Shown piece by piece: positions 1 to 9,741 of a DNA stretch of 64,000 nt (positions within the stretch are counted from its first letter, which is position 1; each line of letters opens with the position of its first letter). Under the pieces are notes generated by a model. The model was not told the origin of the DNA, searched no databases, and was given only the letters and a program-made list of their open reading frames with translations. The stretch lies in the NCBI GenBank assembly GCA_027449685.1, contig DAIDLC010000001.1, positions 251,129 through 315,128 on the forward strand. The letters run 5' to 3'. The position numbers and the translations under genes were made by a program. Origin of the DNA: Ferrovaceae bacterium. Its GTDB lineage: Bacteria > Pseudomonadota > Gammaproteobacteria > Burkholderiales > Ferrovaceae.

Positions 1-184
1 GGCGGCGGCGGCACCGCAGATTCCCTCCGCACTGCTGGCCCAACTGGCACCTGGGGGCCGGCTGGTGATTCCGGTGGGGGAACGACAGCAACAATTGATA
101 TTGGTGGAACAAACTGAAGCGGGGCCGGTTCAAAGGGCTATCGAGTCCGTGCACTTCGTGCCGTTGTTGGAGCAGATACAGTGA
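1..184 (+). CDS. pcm: protein-L-isoaspartate O-methyltransferase, C-terminal part (5' truncated by window)
   Basis: Open frame from window start reads ...PSALLAQLAPGGRLVIPVGERQQQLILVEQ...VHFVPLLEQIQ-stop, typical Pcm C-terminus; next to an nlpD-like gene as in many proteobacteria. Confidence 0.8.
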   Translation, partial: AAAAPQIPSALLAQLAPGGRLVIPVGERQQQLILVEQTEAGPVQRAIESVHFVPLLEQIQ

Positions 185-741
185 GCGCTTTTCTTCTTCA
201 GGTGCTGCGCAGGGTTATGTCCGGGGGGGCCAGCCGAATGAGTTTTCTGGCCCTGGTTGCCGGGTTGGCGGGTTGCGCTTCGAATGCACCCGCTCCCGTG
301 GCCTCGCATCCAGTCAAGGAAAATCCGGTGGCTGAATCCGGTCACAGCAAACATTCGGCCGGATCGGTTCACCCCCCAACAACCCCTAGCGTTGTCTGGA
401 TGTGGCCCTTGGACAAATCCCTCGCAGGCCCCTATCAAGTCAGGAATCGCGGGATCGATTTCAGCCCCCACGGACAAACGCCTGTGTTCTGTGCAGCGGA
501 TGGAACGGTCACTTATGTGGGCAACAGCATCAAGAGCTATGGTGAGATGGTTATTGTCAAGCATGGCACCGACTACCTGAGCGTGTATGCCAACAATGGC
601 AAGGTTTTAGTCCATGAGGGGCAGCAGGTTCAACGCGGAGAACGCCTGGCAACGACCCTTGCGGGGGTAAACCCCCATTGGCATTTTGAAATTCGTTATC
701 ACGGCAAGCCTGTGGATCCGGATAAAGTCCTCCCCCACTAA
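181..741 (+). CDS. nlpD: NlpD-like lipoprotein with M23/LytM domain, no evident LysM domain
   Basis: Lipobox-like LAGLAGC; NRGIDFSP...NPHWHFEIRYHGKPVDPDKVLP matches the NlpD LytM domain; GTG start overlaps the pcm stop. Confidence 0.7.
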   Translation: MSAFLLQVLRRVMSGGASRMSFLALVAGLAGCASNAPAPVASHPVKENPVAESGHSKHSAGSVHPPTTPSVVWMWPLDKSLAGPYQVRNRGIDFSPHGQTPVFCAADGTVTYVGNSIKSYGEMVIVKHGTDYLSVYANNGKVLVHEGQQVQRGERLATTLAGVNPHWHFEIRYHGKPVDPDKVLPH

Positions 742-764
742 AACCTTCGCGCTGGCCTGAGAGG

Positions 765-3266
765 TCAAGGTGTCGGGGCGGTTGTGCCAGGCTCCAGATG
801 ACGCGTCACGATGCGAATGGCCGGGTCTTCGGGTGAGGTGCGAATGGTAAATCCAAGCCGGGACATGAGATGTAACATGCCAGGGTTGGAACCCAGCACT
901 TCTCCTTCGATCATCTTCAACCCGCGCTGTGCCGCGATTTCCATGAGGTACTCCATCATGATCTTGCCCAACCCATGGCGCTGCCATTCGTCTCCAATGA
1001 CCAGCGCAAATTCGCAAGACTCCCCATCCGGGTTGGTGGCATAGCGCACCACCCCAATCTGCATGGGATGATCGGCCTGCTGCGTGATGGCCACGAGAGC
1101 GATTTCGCGCTCGTAATCCAGTTGCGTAAAGCGCACCAGCATAGAGCGGGGAAGTTCCCGCAGGGCATCCATGAAGCGAAAATAACGCGTGTCATCTGAA
1201 AGTGATTTTACAAAGGCCTGCTCCATTTCGGCATCTTCCGGGCGAATCGGACGCAGGGTGATGGCCGTGCCGTTGCGCAAAATGACTTGCCGCACCAGAT
1301 CGATCGGATAGGGATGAACGGCCATATGCCCATAGCGTGTGCGTGGTGCCGGGCTGGTGCTAAGCGTCAGTTGGGCACGGCTGATCAGCGGGGTGTCGTC
1401 GGGAGAAAACCAGGCTTGCAAGTGGATTTCCGCCAATTGAGGGAGTTCGCACGCCATATCGGATAGGCGCATCAACAATTCGATCAATTCCTCGTGGTGG
1501 ATGGCGCGGATCTGGTCATGTTGGTTCAGCTGGTTGGCAATGGTGCTGCGATCCACCAACTCATGGGCCAGAAAGGGGTTGAGGGGGGGTAAGGACCAGG
1601 TTTTTGACCCGGGAATGCCCGCTGCAATGCCGGTGGGCCCTAAAAACAGGGCGGGTCCCAGGGTAGGATCACGGATCACACCCAGACTGACGGCGCGCAG
1701 CTCGGCATCCTGACTGCTAAACAGGGGTGGGGGCAGACCGGCCCGGTACACCACATGAAAACAGTTGAGTAGCTGTTCCGTCTCCCGGGTACCAAGAACC
1801 GTGACATGGCGCTGGAGCGCCATGTCTACCAATTCGCGCGCCTGCTCCAGCAACGGGGCCTTGTTTTCATCGGAAGGTGGCGGGGTTTGAAACAACATCT
1901 GCTGATTGCGGTGGTATAGGGCCATGTAGTGAAACGCATCCAGAGCAGATTCGGGGGTTCTGAAATTGGGAATCTGGGCTGCTGATAAAATGGCGCGCGA
2001 TGGCAAGACACTGCGGTCTCCCATCCAGCAGGCCAGAATCGGCTTGGTGGTTTGTTTGCACAGGGCCTCCAGCTCTTGGGCGGTTTCCAAGGGCTCGGCA
2101 TCGAATTGTGGTGTGAGGATGACCAGAAGAGAATCCACTTCGGGATCCGCAAGAACCAGGCTGGCAACGCTCGCAAAGCGCTGGGCCTTGGCGCCGCTGC
2201 CCAGATTCAGGGGATTGCTCCCATCCCAGGAGCTGGGCATGAGGGGTTCCAGATGGGTGAGGGTGTCACTGGACAAGCGCGCCAGGGGAATCCGGTTATC
2301 CATGGCACGGTCACTGGCTAGTGCTCCCGGGCCATCGCCGTTGGATAACACGGCGAGGCGCGAACCACTGCGGCGATAACGCACCGCGCAGGCCCGGGCT
2401 GCCGAAAACAATTGGGTCAGATTCCGTACCCGAACCACTCCAGCGCGCCGCAAGGCGGCATCGAAGATGGCATCGCTTTGCAGCATAGAGGGATAACCGC
2501 CCTGATCATTGAGGTGGTGCATGGCTCCGGAGAGATGCCCCCAGCGGTCCGATTTCAGCACGATGACAGGTTTGACGCGGGCGGCCTCGCGCAGCGTACT
2601 CATGAAATGCCGCGGGTGCCCCACGGATTCGATGAACATGAGAATACTTTGCGTTTGCAGGTCGGAAACCAGATAGTCCACGATTTCCGCAAAGTCGATG
2701 TCTGAAGACGGGCTGATGGAGACCACCGAGGAAAACCCGATCCCATTGCCGGCAGCCCAGTCCAGGACTCCACAGGTCAAGGCGGTGGATTGCGAGACCA
2801 GCGCAATGCCACCGGCCTTCACCTGGGGAGGGGTCAACCCGATGGCTGGGCGAATCACGCCAATGCGATTAGGCCCCAGAGTGCGCACCCCATGAGCTCG
2901 GGCCTGCTCTTGCATTTCCACGAATAGCCGTGCCCCCTCGGCGCCTGATTCGCCAAAACCGTTGGTGAGCAATACCACGGCCCGCAGGCCCAGTTGGCCA
3001 CATTGCGCAATCAGGGCCGGAATTTCCTCGATGGGGTTGGCCAGCATGACCAGATCCACGGGTTCGGGAATCGCCTTCAAATCGGGGAAGGTGCTCAACC
3101 CTTCGATGTGGGAGGCTTGAGGATGAATGGGGTACAGTCGGCCTCGATAGCCACTGCTGATCAGGTTGTTCAACGTCTGGTGCCCGATGTCAGACCCTTG
3201 AGCCTGCAGCCCGCATAAAGCGATGGACTGGGGAGTAAAAAAAGGACTGAGATAGTGGGGTTTCAT
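765..3266 (-). CDS. Pat-like protein acetyltransferase: acyl-CoA synthetase (NDP-forming)-like domain plus C-terminal GNAT
   Basis: CoA-binding/succinyl-CoA-synthetase-like N-terminus (FFTPQSIALCGLQAQGSDIG..) and GNAT C-terminus (TLRPIRPEDAEMEQAFVKSLSDDTRYFRFM..); likely start at MKPHYLSPFF, ORF open to 3296. Confidence 0.8.
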   Translation of the reverse strand: MKPHYLSPFFTPQSIALCGLQAQGSDIGHQTLNNLISSGYRGRLYPIHPQASHIEGLSTFPDLKAIPEPVDLVMLANPIEEIPALIAQCGQLGLRAVVLLTNGFGESGAEGARLFVEMQEQARAHGVRTLGPNRIGVIRPAIGLTPPQVKAGGIALVSQSTALTCGVLDWAAGNGIGFSSVVSISPSSDIDFAEIVDYLVSDLQTQSILMFIESVGHPRHFMSTLREAARVKPVIVLKSDRWGHLSGAMHHLNDQGGYPSMLQSDAIFDAALRRAGVVRVRNLTQLFSAARACAVRYRRSGSRLAVLSNGDGPGALASDRAMDNRIPLARLSSDTLTHLEPLMPSSWDGSNPLNLGSGAKAQRFASVASLVLADPEVDSLLVILTPQFDAEPLETAQELEALCKQTTKPILACWMGDRSVLPSRAILSAAQIPNFRTPESALDAFHYMALYHRNQQMLFQTPPPSDENKAPLLEQARELVDMALQRHVTVLGTRETEQLLNCFHVVYRAGLPPPLFSSQDAELRAVSLGVIRDPTLGPALFLGPTGIAAGIPGSKTWSLPPLNPFLAHELVDRSTIANQLNQHDQIRAIHHEELIELLMRLSDMACELPQLAEIHLQAWFSPDDTPLISRAQLTLSTSPAPRTRYGHMAVHPYPIDLVRQVILRNGTAITLRPIRPEDAEMEQAFVKSLSDDTRYFRFMDALRELPRSMLVRFTQLDYEREIALVAITQQADHPMQIGVVRYATNPDGESCEFALVIGDEWQRHGLGKIMMEYLMEIAAQRGLKMIEGEVLGSNPGMLHLMSRLGFTIRTSPEDPAIRIVTRHLEPGTTAPTP

Positions 3267-3412
3267 CCTGGAGCCTCGGTGTGACGGGTGGGCCATCGGG
3301 GGTTATAAAAAATCAAGCCATCTGCTGGAAGCCGGGAGAGGGACGGAGTAATATTTCAGATGTTACATCCTGTGCTGAATATTTTTGTCCTTTTCTCTTC
3401 AGGCGCTCATTG

Positions 3413-4339
3413 ATGGTTCATACGGCAATCGTTACCCATTCGCTCTCCATGCGGCATGACATGGGCGAGTTTCATCCGGAAAGCCCGCGTCGTCTGGATG
3501 CCATCAATGATCGTCTCATCGCCAGTGGACTCATGCCCTATTTGCTGCACTACGAAGCCGATCCCGTGCAGCGACGCCACCTGGAGCGCGTCCATTCGCC
3601 CACTCACGTGGAAAACCTGCTATCTGTTGCACCGCACCACGGTATTGTACATCTTGATCCGGATACTGCAATGAATCCTTACACCGTGCCGGCAGCCCTG
3701 GGTGCCGCTGGTGCGGGCACGCTGGCGGTGGACCTGGTATTGAAGGGCCAGGTACAAAACGCCTTTTGTGCCGTTCGTCCTCCCGGACATCATGCCGAAA
3801 GGGAGCGTGCCATGGGATTCTGTTTTTTTAACACCGTGGCGGTGGCCGCCCTGTGGGCGCTGGAACATCATGGTCTGGAGCGCGTGGCCATTCTCGATTT
3901 CGATGTGCACCATGGTAACGGCACGGAAAATATTTTTTATGATGATCCGCGCGTATTGTTTTGCTCCACCTTTCAGCACCCCTTTTATCCCTATCAAGGC
4001 GCCGAGACCATCAGCAATCACATTCTCAATCTGCCCTTGCAGGCCGGTTCGGACGGTGCCGTGTTTCGCCAGGTATTGCAGCAGCATTGCCTGCCTGCGT
4101 TCGATGCCTTTGCGCCTCAGCTGGTGTTGATTTCGGCGGGTTTTGATGCGCATCGGGAAGACCCGCTGGCAGAATTGCGGCTGGTGGAGTCGGACTTTGC
4201 CTGGGCAACGCAACAAATGGTCCATCTGGCCCAGCGTCACTGTGGTGGAGCCCTGGTGTCAACGCTGGAAGGGGGCTACAACACTAACGCCTTGGGCCGT
4301 TGTGTGACCGAGCACGTGCGCGAATTGGCTGGCCTTTAA
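3413..4339 (+). CDS. histone deacetylase family protein (AcuC/HDAC-like)
   Basis: VRPPGHHAERERAMGFCFFNTVAVAA, ILDFDVHHGNGTENIFYDDPRVLFCSTFQHPFYPYQG, ISAGFDAHREDPLAELRL; start taken at MVHTAIVTHS. Confidence 0.9.
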   Translation: MVHTAIVTHSLSMRHDMGEFHPESPRRLDAINDRLIASGLMPYLLHYEADPVQRRHLERVHSPTHVENLLSVAPHHGIVHLDPDTAMNPYTVPAALGAAGAGTLAVDLVLKGQVQNAFCAVRPPGHHAERERAMGFCFFNTVAVAALWALEHHGLERVAILDFDVHHGNGTENIFYDDPRVLFCSTFQHPFYPYQGAETISNHILNLPLQAGSDGAVFRQVLQQHCLPAFDAFAPQLVLISAGFDAHREDPLAELRLVESDFAWATQQMVHLAQRHCGGALVSTLEGGYNTNALGRCVTEHVRELAGL

Positions 4340-4490
4340 GCGGTAGCCACAGGCATAGCTGCAAGCCCAGAACGCAACCGGCTCGTGCCCAGCAGGAATC
4401 CATAATCAGGCCTCTGAGGGTCTGAGGGGTGGCTTGGCATCGATTGGCGTCGGTCTGGGCAAGCGGGAGCAGATCTGTAGTTCCCGACAT

Positions 4491-4871
4491 TCAGGGAATG
4501 ATCAGGGCCGCTACCACCTGACGATCTTCGCTCGCAAGTACCGTGTAGGTTCGACAGGCTGCGGCCGTATCCATGCATTCCACGCCGATTCCCGCTTCCA
4601 GAAGGGGGTGGGTCAATGCGGGGGAGGGAAAACGAAACACGGAACCCGTACCCAGCAATACGAGCTCTGGTTGCAGCACCAATAATTGTGCGAAGTGATC
4701 GGCAGTCAGGCGCTCAAAACTCTCGGCCCAAACGCGCAGACTACGGGTGGGCGAAACCACCAGGCTTTTGTCGATTCGCTCGCCATTGAGGATGACAAAT
4801 CCTGGTCCGTGACCGGTGATGGCTTGCGCACTATCGGCATGATGATGGATCAGTTTCAAGGCATGCTCCAA
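4491..4871 (-). CDS. Mth938-like domain (DUF498/NDUFAF3-like) protein
   Basis: ILNGERIDKSLVVSPTRSLRVW...LQPELVLLGTGSVFRFPSPAL...GIGVECMDTAAACRTYTVLASEDRQVVAALI. Confidence 0.75.
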   Translation of the reverse strand: MEHALKLIHHHADSAQAITGHGPGFVILNGERIDKSLVVSPTRSLRVWAESFERLTADHFAQLLVLQPELVLLGTGSVFRFPSPALTHPLLEAGIGVECMDTAAACRTYTVLASEDRQVVAALIIP

Positions 4872-4916
4872 ATCAGTTAAAATAACCCTTTATCAAGATG
4901 AGACTTTCTCGCAGCC

Positions 4917-6101
4917 ATGCCCGATTTTCCCAGAATCAAGCGCTTACCCCCCTACGTGTTCAATATTACCGGAGAACTCAAATCGGCGGCCAGGCGCCGT
5001 GGCGAGGATATCATCGATTTCGGGATGGGTAACCCGGATCAACCCACCCCTCAGCATATCGTCGACAAGCTGGTGGAAGCTGCACAACGCAATGATACCC
5101 ATGGTTACTCGCTCTCCAAAGGCATTCCGCGGGTGCGCCGAGCCATTTGCAACTGGTATCAACAGCGCTTTGGGGTGGAACTCGACCCGGAAACCGAAGC
5201 CATTTTTACCATTGGCTCCAAGGAAGGGATTGCCCACTTGATGCTGGCGGTGCTGGATACCGGCGACATGGTTCTGGTTCCCAACCCCAGCTATCCCATC
5301 CACATTTATGGGCCGGTCATTGCCGGGGCAGATATCCGGCATATCAGCATGATTCCGGGCGTGGATTTTTTTGAGGAACTGGAAAAGGGACTGCGTGGTT
5401 CCTGGCCGCGCCCCAAGTTGTTGATCCTCAACTTCCCCAGCAACCCCACCACGCAATGTGTGGATTTGCCCTTTTTTGAACGCATTATCGCCATTGCCCG
5501 GGAATATGGCATTTATGTGGTGCATGACCTGGCTTACGCCGATATCGTCTACGATGGCTACAAGGCCCCTTCCATTCTGCAGGTTCCCGGAGCCAAGGAC
5601 GTGGCCGTGGAGTTCTTTACCCTGTCAAAAAGCTACAGCATGGCCGGTTGGCGCGTGGGATTCATGGTGGGCAACGCCGATCTCGTGGCGGCTTTGGGGC
5701 GCATGAAAAGCTACCATGATTACGGCACCTTCACCCCCATTCAAGTGGCCTCCATCGTGGCGTTGGAAGGCCCCCAGGACTGTGTGGAAACCATCCGCTC
5801 CACCTATCAAAAGCGCCGGGACGTGATGGTGCAGGGATTGCACAACCTGGGCTGGATGGTGGAAAACCCCAAGGCCACCATGTATGTTTGGGCTAAAATT
5901 CCCGAGGTATACAAAGCCATGGGCTCCCTGGAGTTTGCCAAAAAATTGTTGAAAGAGGCGCATACCGCGGTTTCTCCGGGGATTGGCTTTGGCGAATTGG
6001 GAGATGACCATGTGCGTTTTTCATTAATCGAAAACGAAGCCCGAACCCGTCAGGCCATTCGCGGCCTGCGGGACATGTTTCGGAAGGATGGTTTGCTATG
6101 A
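4917..6101 (+). CDS. alaC: alanine/glutamate-pyruvate aminotransferase, AlaC-like
   Basis: Class I/II aminotransferase: [59 protein letters not shown]; upstream of hom. Confidence 0.88.
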   Translation: MPDFPRIKRLPPYVFNITGELKSAARRRGEDIIDFGMGNPDQPTPQHIVDKLVEAAQRNDTHGYSLSKGIPRVRRAICNWYQQRFGVELDPETEAIFTIGSKEGIAHLMLAVLDTGDMVLVPNPSYPIHIYGPVIAGADIRHISMIPGVDFFEELEKGLRGSWPRPKLLILNFPSNPTTQCVDLPFFERIIAIAREYGIYVVHDLAYADIVYDGYKAPSILQVPGAKDVAVEFFTLSKSYSMAGWRVGFMVGNADLVAALGRMKSYHDYGTFTPIQVASIVALEGPQDCVETIRSTYQKRRDVMVQGLHNLGWMVENPKATMYVWAKIPEVYKAMGSLEFAKKLLKEAHTAVSPGIGFGELGDDHVRFSLIENEARTRQAIRGLRDMFRKDGLL

Positions 6102-7417
6102 CACCCATTCGTGTGGGGTTGTTGGGTTTGGGCGTGGTCGGCGGGGGAACCTGGACGATTCTGGAGCGCAATCGGGAAGAAATCGCCCGTCGAGCGGGTC
6201 GCGAAATTCATGTGACTTGCGCCGCCGTGCGCCCCCAGGATCTGGAAAAGGCGAAGGCCAAAACGGGAGGGCGCATCACTCTGTACACGGACCCCTTGCA
6301 GGTGGTGCAGAACCCCGAGGTGGATATCGTGGCCGAGTTGATGGGAGGCGTTCATCCCGCGCTGGAACTGGTGCTGGAAGCCATTGCCCAAGGCAAACAT
6401 GTGGTTACCGCCAACAAGGCCTTGCTGGCTTTGCAAGGGAACGACATCTTCAAGGCAGCGCGTACTCGGGGGGTCATGGTTGGTTTCGAGGCTGCTGTGG
6501 CTGGTGGCATTCCCATCATCAAGGCCTTACGGGAGGGTTTGACCGCCAATCGTATCGAGTGGATTGCGGGGATCATCAACGGTACCAGCAATTTCATTCT
6601 GACCAACATGCGCGACCGGGGGGAAAGTTTTGCATCAGCCCTCAGTCAGGCGCAAGCCTTGGGCTATGCCGAAGCCGACCCCACCTTCGATATCGAAGGG
6701 ATCGATGCGGCGCATAAACTGACCATCATGGCGGCCATTGCTTTTGGGATTCCCATGCAGTTTGAACGCGCCTACACCGAAGGCATTTCCCGCCTGACCG
6801 CACAGGACATTCAATACGCCCAGGAATTTGGCTATCGCATCAAATTGCTGGGCATTACCCGGCGCACGCCCCGTGGTATCGAATTGCGCGTTCATCCCAC
6901 GCTAATCCCAGAAAAACGCCTCATCGCCAATGTGGATGGCGTCATGAACGCCGTGCTGGTGAAGGGTGACGCCGTGGGAACCACCCTGTATTACGGCGCC
7001 GGTGCGGGTGCCGAACCCACGGGGTCGGCGGTGATTGCCGATCTGGTGGACATGACCCGCATGGCGAGTGCCGAACCAGGACATCATGTGCCCCATTTGT
7101 CCTTTCAGCACGATCAAATGCACGATGACCAGGTCATGCCGGTATCCGAGATCGCGTCTTCATATTATTTGCGCATGAGCGCCGTGGATCGGCCGGGCGT
7201 GCTGGCCGAGGTGACACGCATTTTGGCGGACCTGGGTATCTCCATCGAGGCCATGCTGCAACGTGAGCCTCCTGCCGGAGAACAGCGGGTAGATGTCATC
7301 ATGCTCACCCATAGTACTCTGGAGCGCCACATCGATCAGGCCATTGCCCAGATCGAAGCCCTGCAGTCCATTGCGGGACCAGTCACCCGGATCCGCATGG
7401 AATCCTTGAGTGCCTGA
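6098..7417 (+). CDS. hom: homoserine dehydrogenase
   Basis: [15 protein letters not shown]-terminus, [15 protein letters not shown]-terminal ACT domain; ATGA overlap with alaC. Confidence 0.95.
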   Translation: MTPIRVGLLGLGVVGGGTWTILERNREEIARRAGREIHVTCAAVRPQDLEKAKAKTGGRITLYTDPLQVVQNPEVDIVAELMGGVHPALELVLEAIAQGKHVVTANKALLALQGNDIFKAARTRGVMVGFEAAVAGGIPIIKALREGLTANRIEWIAGIINGTSNFILTNMRDRGESFASALSQAQALGYAEADPTFDIEGIDAAHKLTIMAAIAFGIPMQFERAYTEGISRLTAQDIQYAQEFGYRIKLLGITRRTPRGIELRVHPTLIPEKRLIANVDGVMNAVLVKGDAVGTTLYYGAGAGAEPTGSAVIADLVDMTRMASAEPGHHVPHLSFQHDQMHDDQVMPVSEIASSYYLRMSAVDRPGVLAEVTRILADLGISIEAMLQREPPAGEQRVDVIMLTHSTLERHIDQAIAQIEALQSIAGPVTRIRMESLSA

Positions 7418-7476
7418 CTCTTTCCCATTTTCCAATGGCCATCGCGTTGGCCTCTACTTCACATGACCAGGACATC

Positions 7477-8595
7477 ATGACCCACTATCAAGGCTTGATT
7501 CACCGTTATCGACACCGCCTTCCGGTTACCGAATCCACCCCCATCGTGACCTTGAACGAGGGCAACACCCCGCTCATCGAGTTGCTCAATCTGCCCCAAA
7601 AAATCGGATTCGACGGTCGCCTTCTGGTGAAATTCGAGGGCCTCAATCCCACCGGCTCTTTCAAGGATCGAGGCATGACCATGGCGGTGACCAAGGCGGT
7701 GGAAGCGGGCTCCAGAGCCATCATTTGTGCCTCCACCGGAAACACCTCTGCAGCGGCAGCAGCCTACGCCGCCCGGGCCGGCATCACCAGCTTCGTGCTG
7801 ATTCCCGACGGCAAAATCGCCCTGGGAAAATTGGCCCAGGCCATGATGCACGGGGCTGTGGTGTTGCAAATCCAGGGTAATTTTGATGATGGTATGCGCC
7901 TGGTGCAGGAAATTTCCAGCGAGCTACCCATTGCCTTGGTCAACTCGGTCAACCCCTATCGTCTGCAGGGTCAAAAAACCATTGCCTTCGAAATCATCGA
8001 GGCCTTGGGCCAGGCCCCGGATTATCACGTGCTTCCCGTGGGTAACGCTGGCAATATCAGCGCTCACTGGATGGGTTACTGCGAGTCCACGGGGCAGGAA
8101 ACGGCCGCTTGTGGGCATTGCCAGGGGCATTGTCCGTATCATCCCAAGCAACCCTTGGCCACGCAACGCCCCATCATGCTGGGTTATCAGGCGTCGGGAG
8201 CGGCCCCGTTCCTGCGCGGTGGACCCGTGTCCAACCCTGACACCATCGCCACAGCCATCCGGATTGGCAATCCCATGTCCTGGCCTTTGGCCTGGGCCGC
8301 CGTGCGGGAATCCGGAGGCTGGTTTGACGAATGTTCCGATCCGGAAATTCTGGAGGCACAGCGTTTGCTGGCGCAGACGGAAGGGGTGTTTTGCGAGCCG
8401 TCTTCCGCCACTTCGCTGGCCGGATTCATGAAAGATGTCAAAGGTGGCCGGATTCGTAGCGGGGCCACGGTGGTGGCCACGCTGACCGGTCATGGGCTGA
8501 AAGATCCCGACACAGCCATTGGGCAATGCGTTCAGCCCCATCGGGTGGCGGCCGAGCGCAGCGCCATCGCGGCGATTATCGAGCGCTCCTTGTAA
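7477..8595 (+). CDS. thrC: threonine synthase with a Cys/His-rich insertion
   Basis: [49 protein letters not shown]; insertion [26 protein letters not shown]; start at MTHYQGL. Confidence 0.92.
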   Translation: MTHYQGLIHRYRHRLPVTESTPIVTLNEGNTPLIELLNLPQKIGFDGRLLVKFEGLNPTGSFKDRGMTMAVTKAVEAGSRAIICASTGNTSAAAAAYAARAGITSFVLIPDGKIALGKLAQAMMHGAVVLQIQGNFDDGMRLVQEISSELPIALVNSVNPYRLQGQKTIAFEIIEALGQAPDYHVLPVGNAGNISAHWMGYCESTGQETAACGHCQGHCPYHPKQPLATQRPIMLGYQASGAAPFLRGGPVSNPDTIATAIRIGNPMSWPLAWAAVRESGGWFDECSDPEILEAQRLLAQTEGVFCEPSSATSLAGFMKDVKGGRIRSGATVVATLTGHGLKDPDTAIGQCVQPHRVAAERSAIAAIIERSL

Positions 8596-8769
8596 AAGCC
8601 CCCTGGCAATCTCTTCCTACGGCGCGCCCTGGGGGGCGGTATCCAGGGTATTGGTACGCGCGCCGAAGCGCGCCCTGATGGGCTTGGGTGAGAGCGTAAT
8701 AAACGGCCCTTCCGGCCGCCAGACGCTTGGAAGAACCACAGGAAGACAGAAGGTGTTTCCTGAGAGTAC

Positions 8770-9627
8770 TTACTCGTCGTCGGGGGAGGGCGGCGGATGC
8801 CCGTCGTAGATTTGATTGCGGCGCCGCGCTAAATAGGCATCGCGCAGAAAAGCATAAGGATCCAGAGCAGCCGTATCCAGCAGGTTGGTGGCGGCCAGCA
8901 GGTTGGTTCGGGTATTGAGCGCCTCGAAGGCGTACACCTCGGTGTCCTTGGTCAGCGTGGTGTGCATGTTGGCGTAGAGGGATTCCGGATAGTCTCCCAC
9001 CAGGCCCAGAGTATCGCGCACGGTGCTGGGACCTAAAAACGGTAATACCAGGTAAGTACTATCACTCCATCCCCAAACCGCCATGGTTTGGCCAAAGTCT
9101 TCCCGGTGCCGGGGCAATCCTGACGGGGTAGCCACGTCGATCAAACCCAGCAAACCCACCGTGCTGTTGATCATGAAGCGTTCGCCATCGGCCAGACCCT
9201 GAGTTCCCTTGCCCTGAAACAAATCATTGAACACGGTGGCCAGGTCTGAAATGTTATTGAAGAAGTTGGTGACACCCGTGCGAAAAAAATCCGGGGTTAT
9301 GGCGCGGTAGCCTTGGGCTACGGGCTTTACCAGGTTCTGGTCTACCTCTTCGTTGATGTGGTACATGGTGCGGTTGTAGGACTCCAGCGGGTCCTTGGGA
9401 TCGGCTGTCCCGTTGGGTAATGTGGCGCAACCGGCCAGTAGCGCAAGGAGTGGCGGGGACACGAGCCTCCCGAAGAACTTTTTGAGTCCCAATTCGCGCC
9501 AGGGCAATCGCCAGGCAGTGGCGAGAGAGCGCGGCGTGTTGGGGCGCGCAGTCAGCCCGATACGGGCCCAGCCGGAACAGGAAAGGCGATGGACAGCAAT
9601 GCGAGCAAACATGGATGATGCGGGCAT
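8770..9627 (-). CDS. mlaA: MlaA/VacJ family lipoprotein
   Basis: LLAGCATLPNGTADPKDPLESYNRTMYHINEEVDQNLVKPVAQGYR, NFFNNISDL, YLVLPFLGPSTVRDTLGL; N-terminal start uncertain. Confidence 0.88.
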   Translation of the reverse strand: MPASSMFARIAVHRLSCSGWARIGLTARPNTPRSLATAWRLPWRELGLKKFFGRLVSPPLLALLAGCATLPNGTADPKDPLESYNRTMYHINEEVDQNLVKPVAQGYRAITPDFFRTGVTNFFNNISDLATVFNDLFQGKGTQGLADGERFMINSTVGLLGLIDVATPSGLPRHREDFGQTMAVWGWSDSTYLVLPFLGPSTVRDTLGLVGDYPESLYANMHTTLTKDTEVYAFEALNTRTNLLAATNLLDTAALDPYAFLRDAYLARRRNQIYDGHPPPSPDDE

Positions 9628-9679
9628 GGAAGCGGGTGGGTGGTTTTTACAGCCCGTGAGTATACCTCAATCCCCGGTA

Positions 9680-9707
9680 CTTGTTTTTTCTGAGACCGCC
9701 CCCATGT
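9680..9707 (+). promoter_or_regulatory. putative sigma-32 (heat shock) promoter of clpB
   Basis: cTTGttt - spacer - CCCCATGT upstream of clpB resembles the sigma-32 consensus CTTGAAA-N(11-16)-CCCCATNT; visual match only. Confidence 0.45.
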
Positions 9708-9741
9708 CACAACCATCTACGATGACTTGACAGGATGCGCC

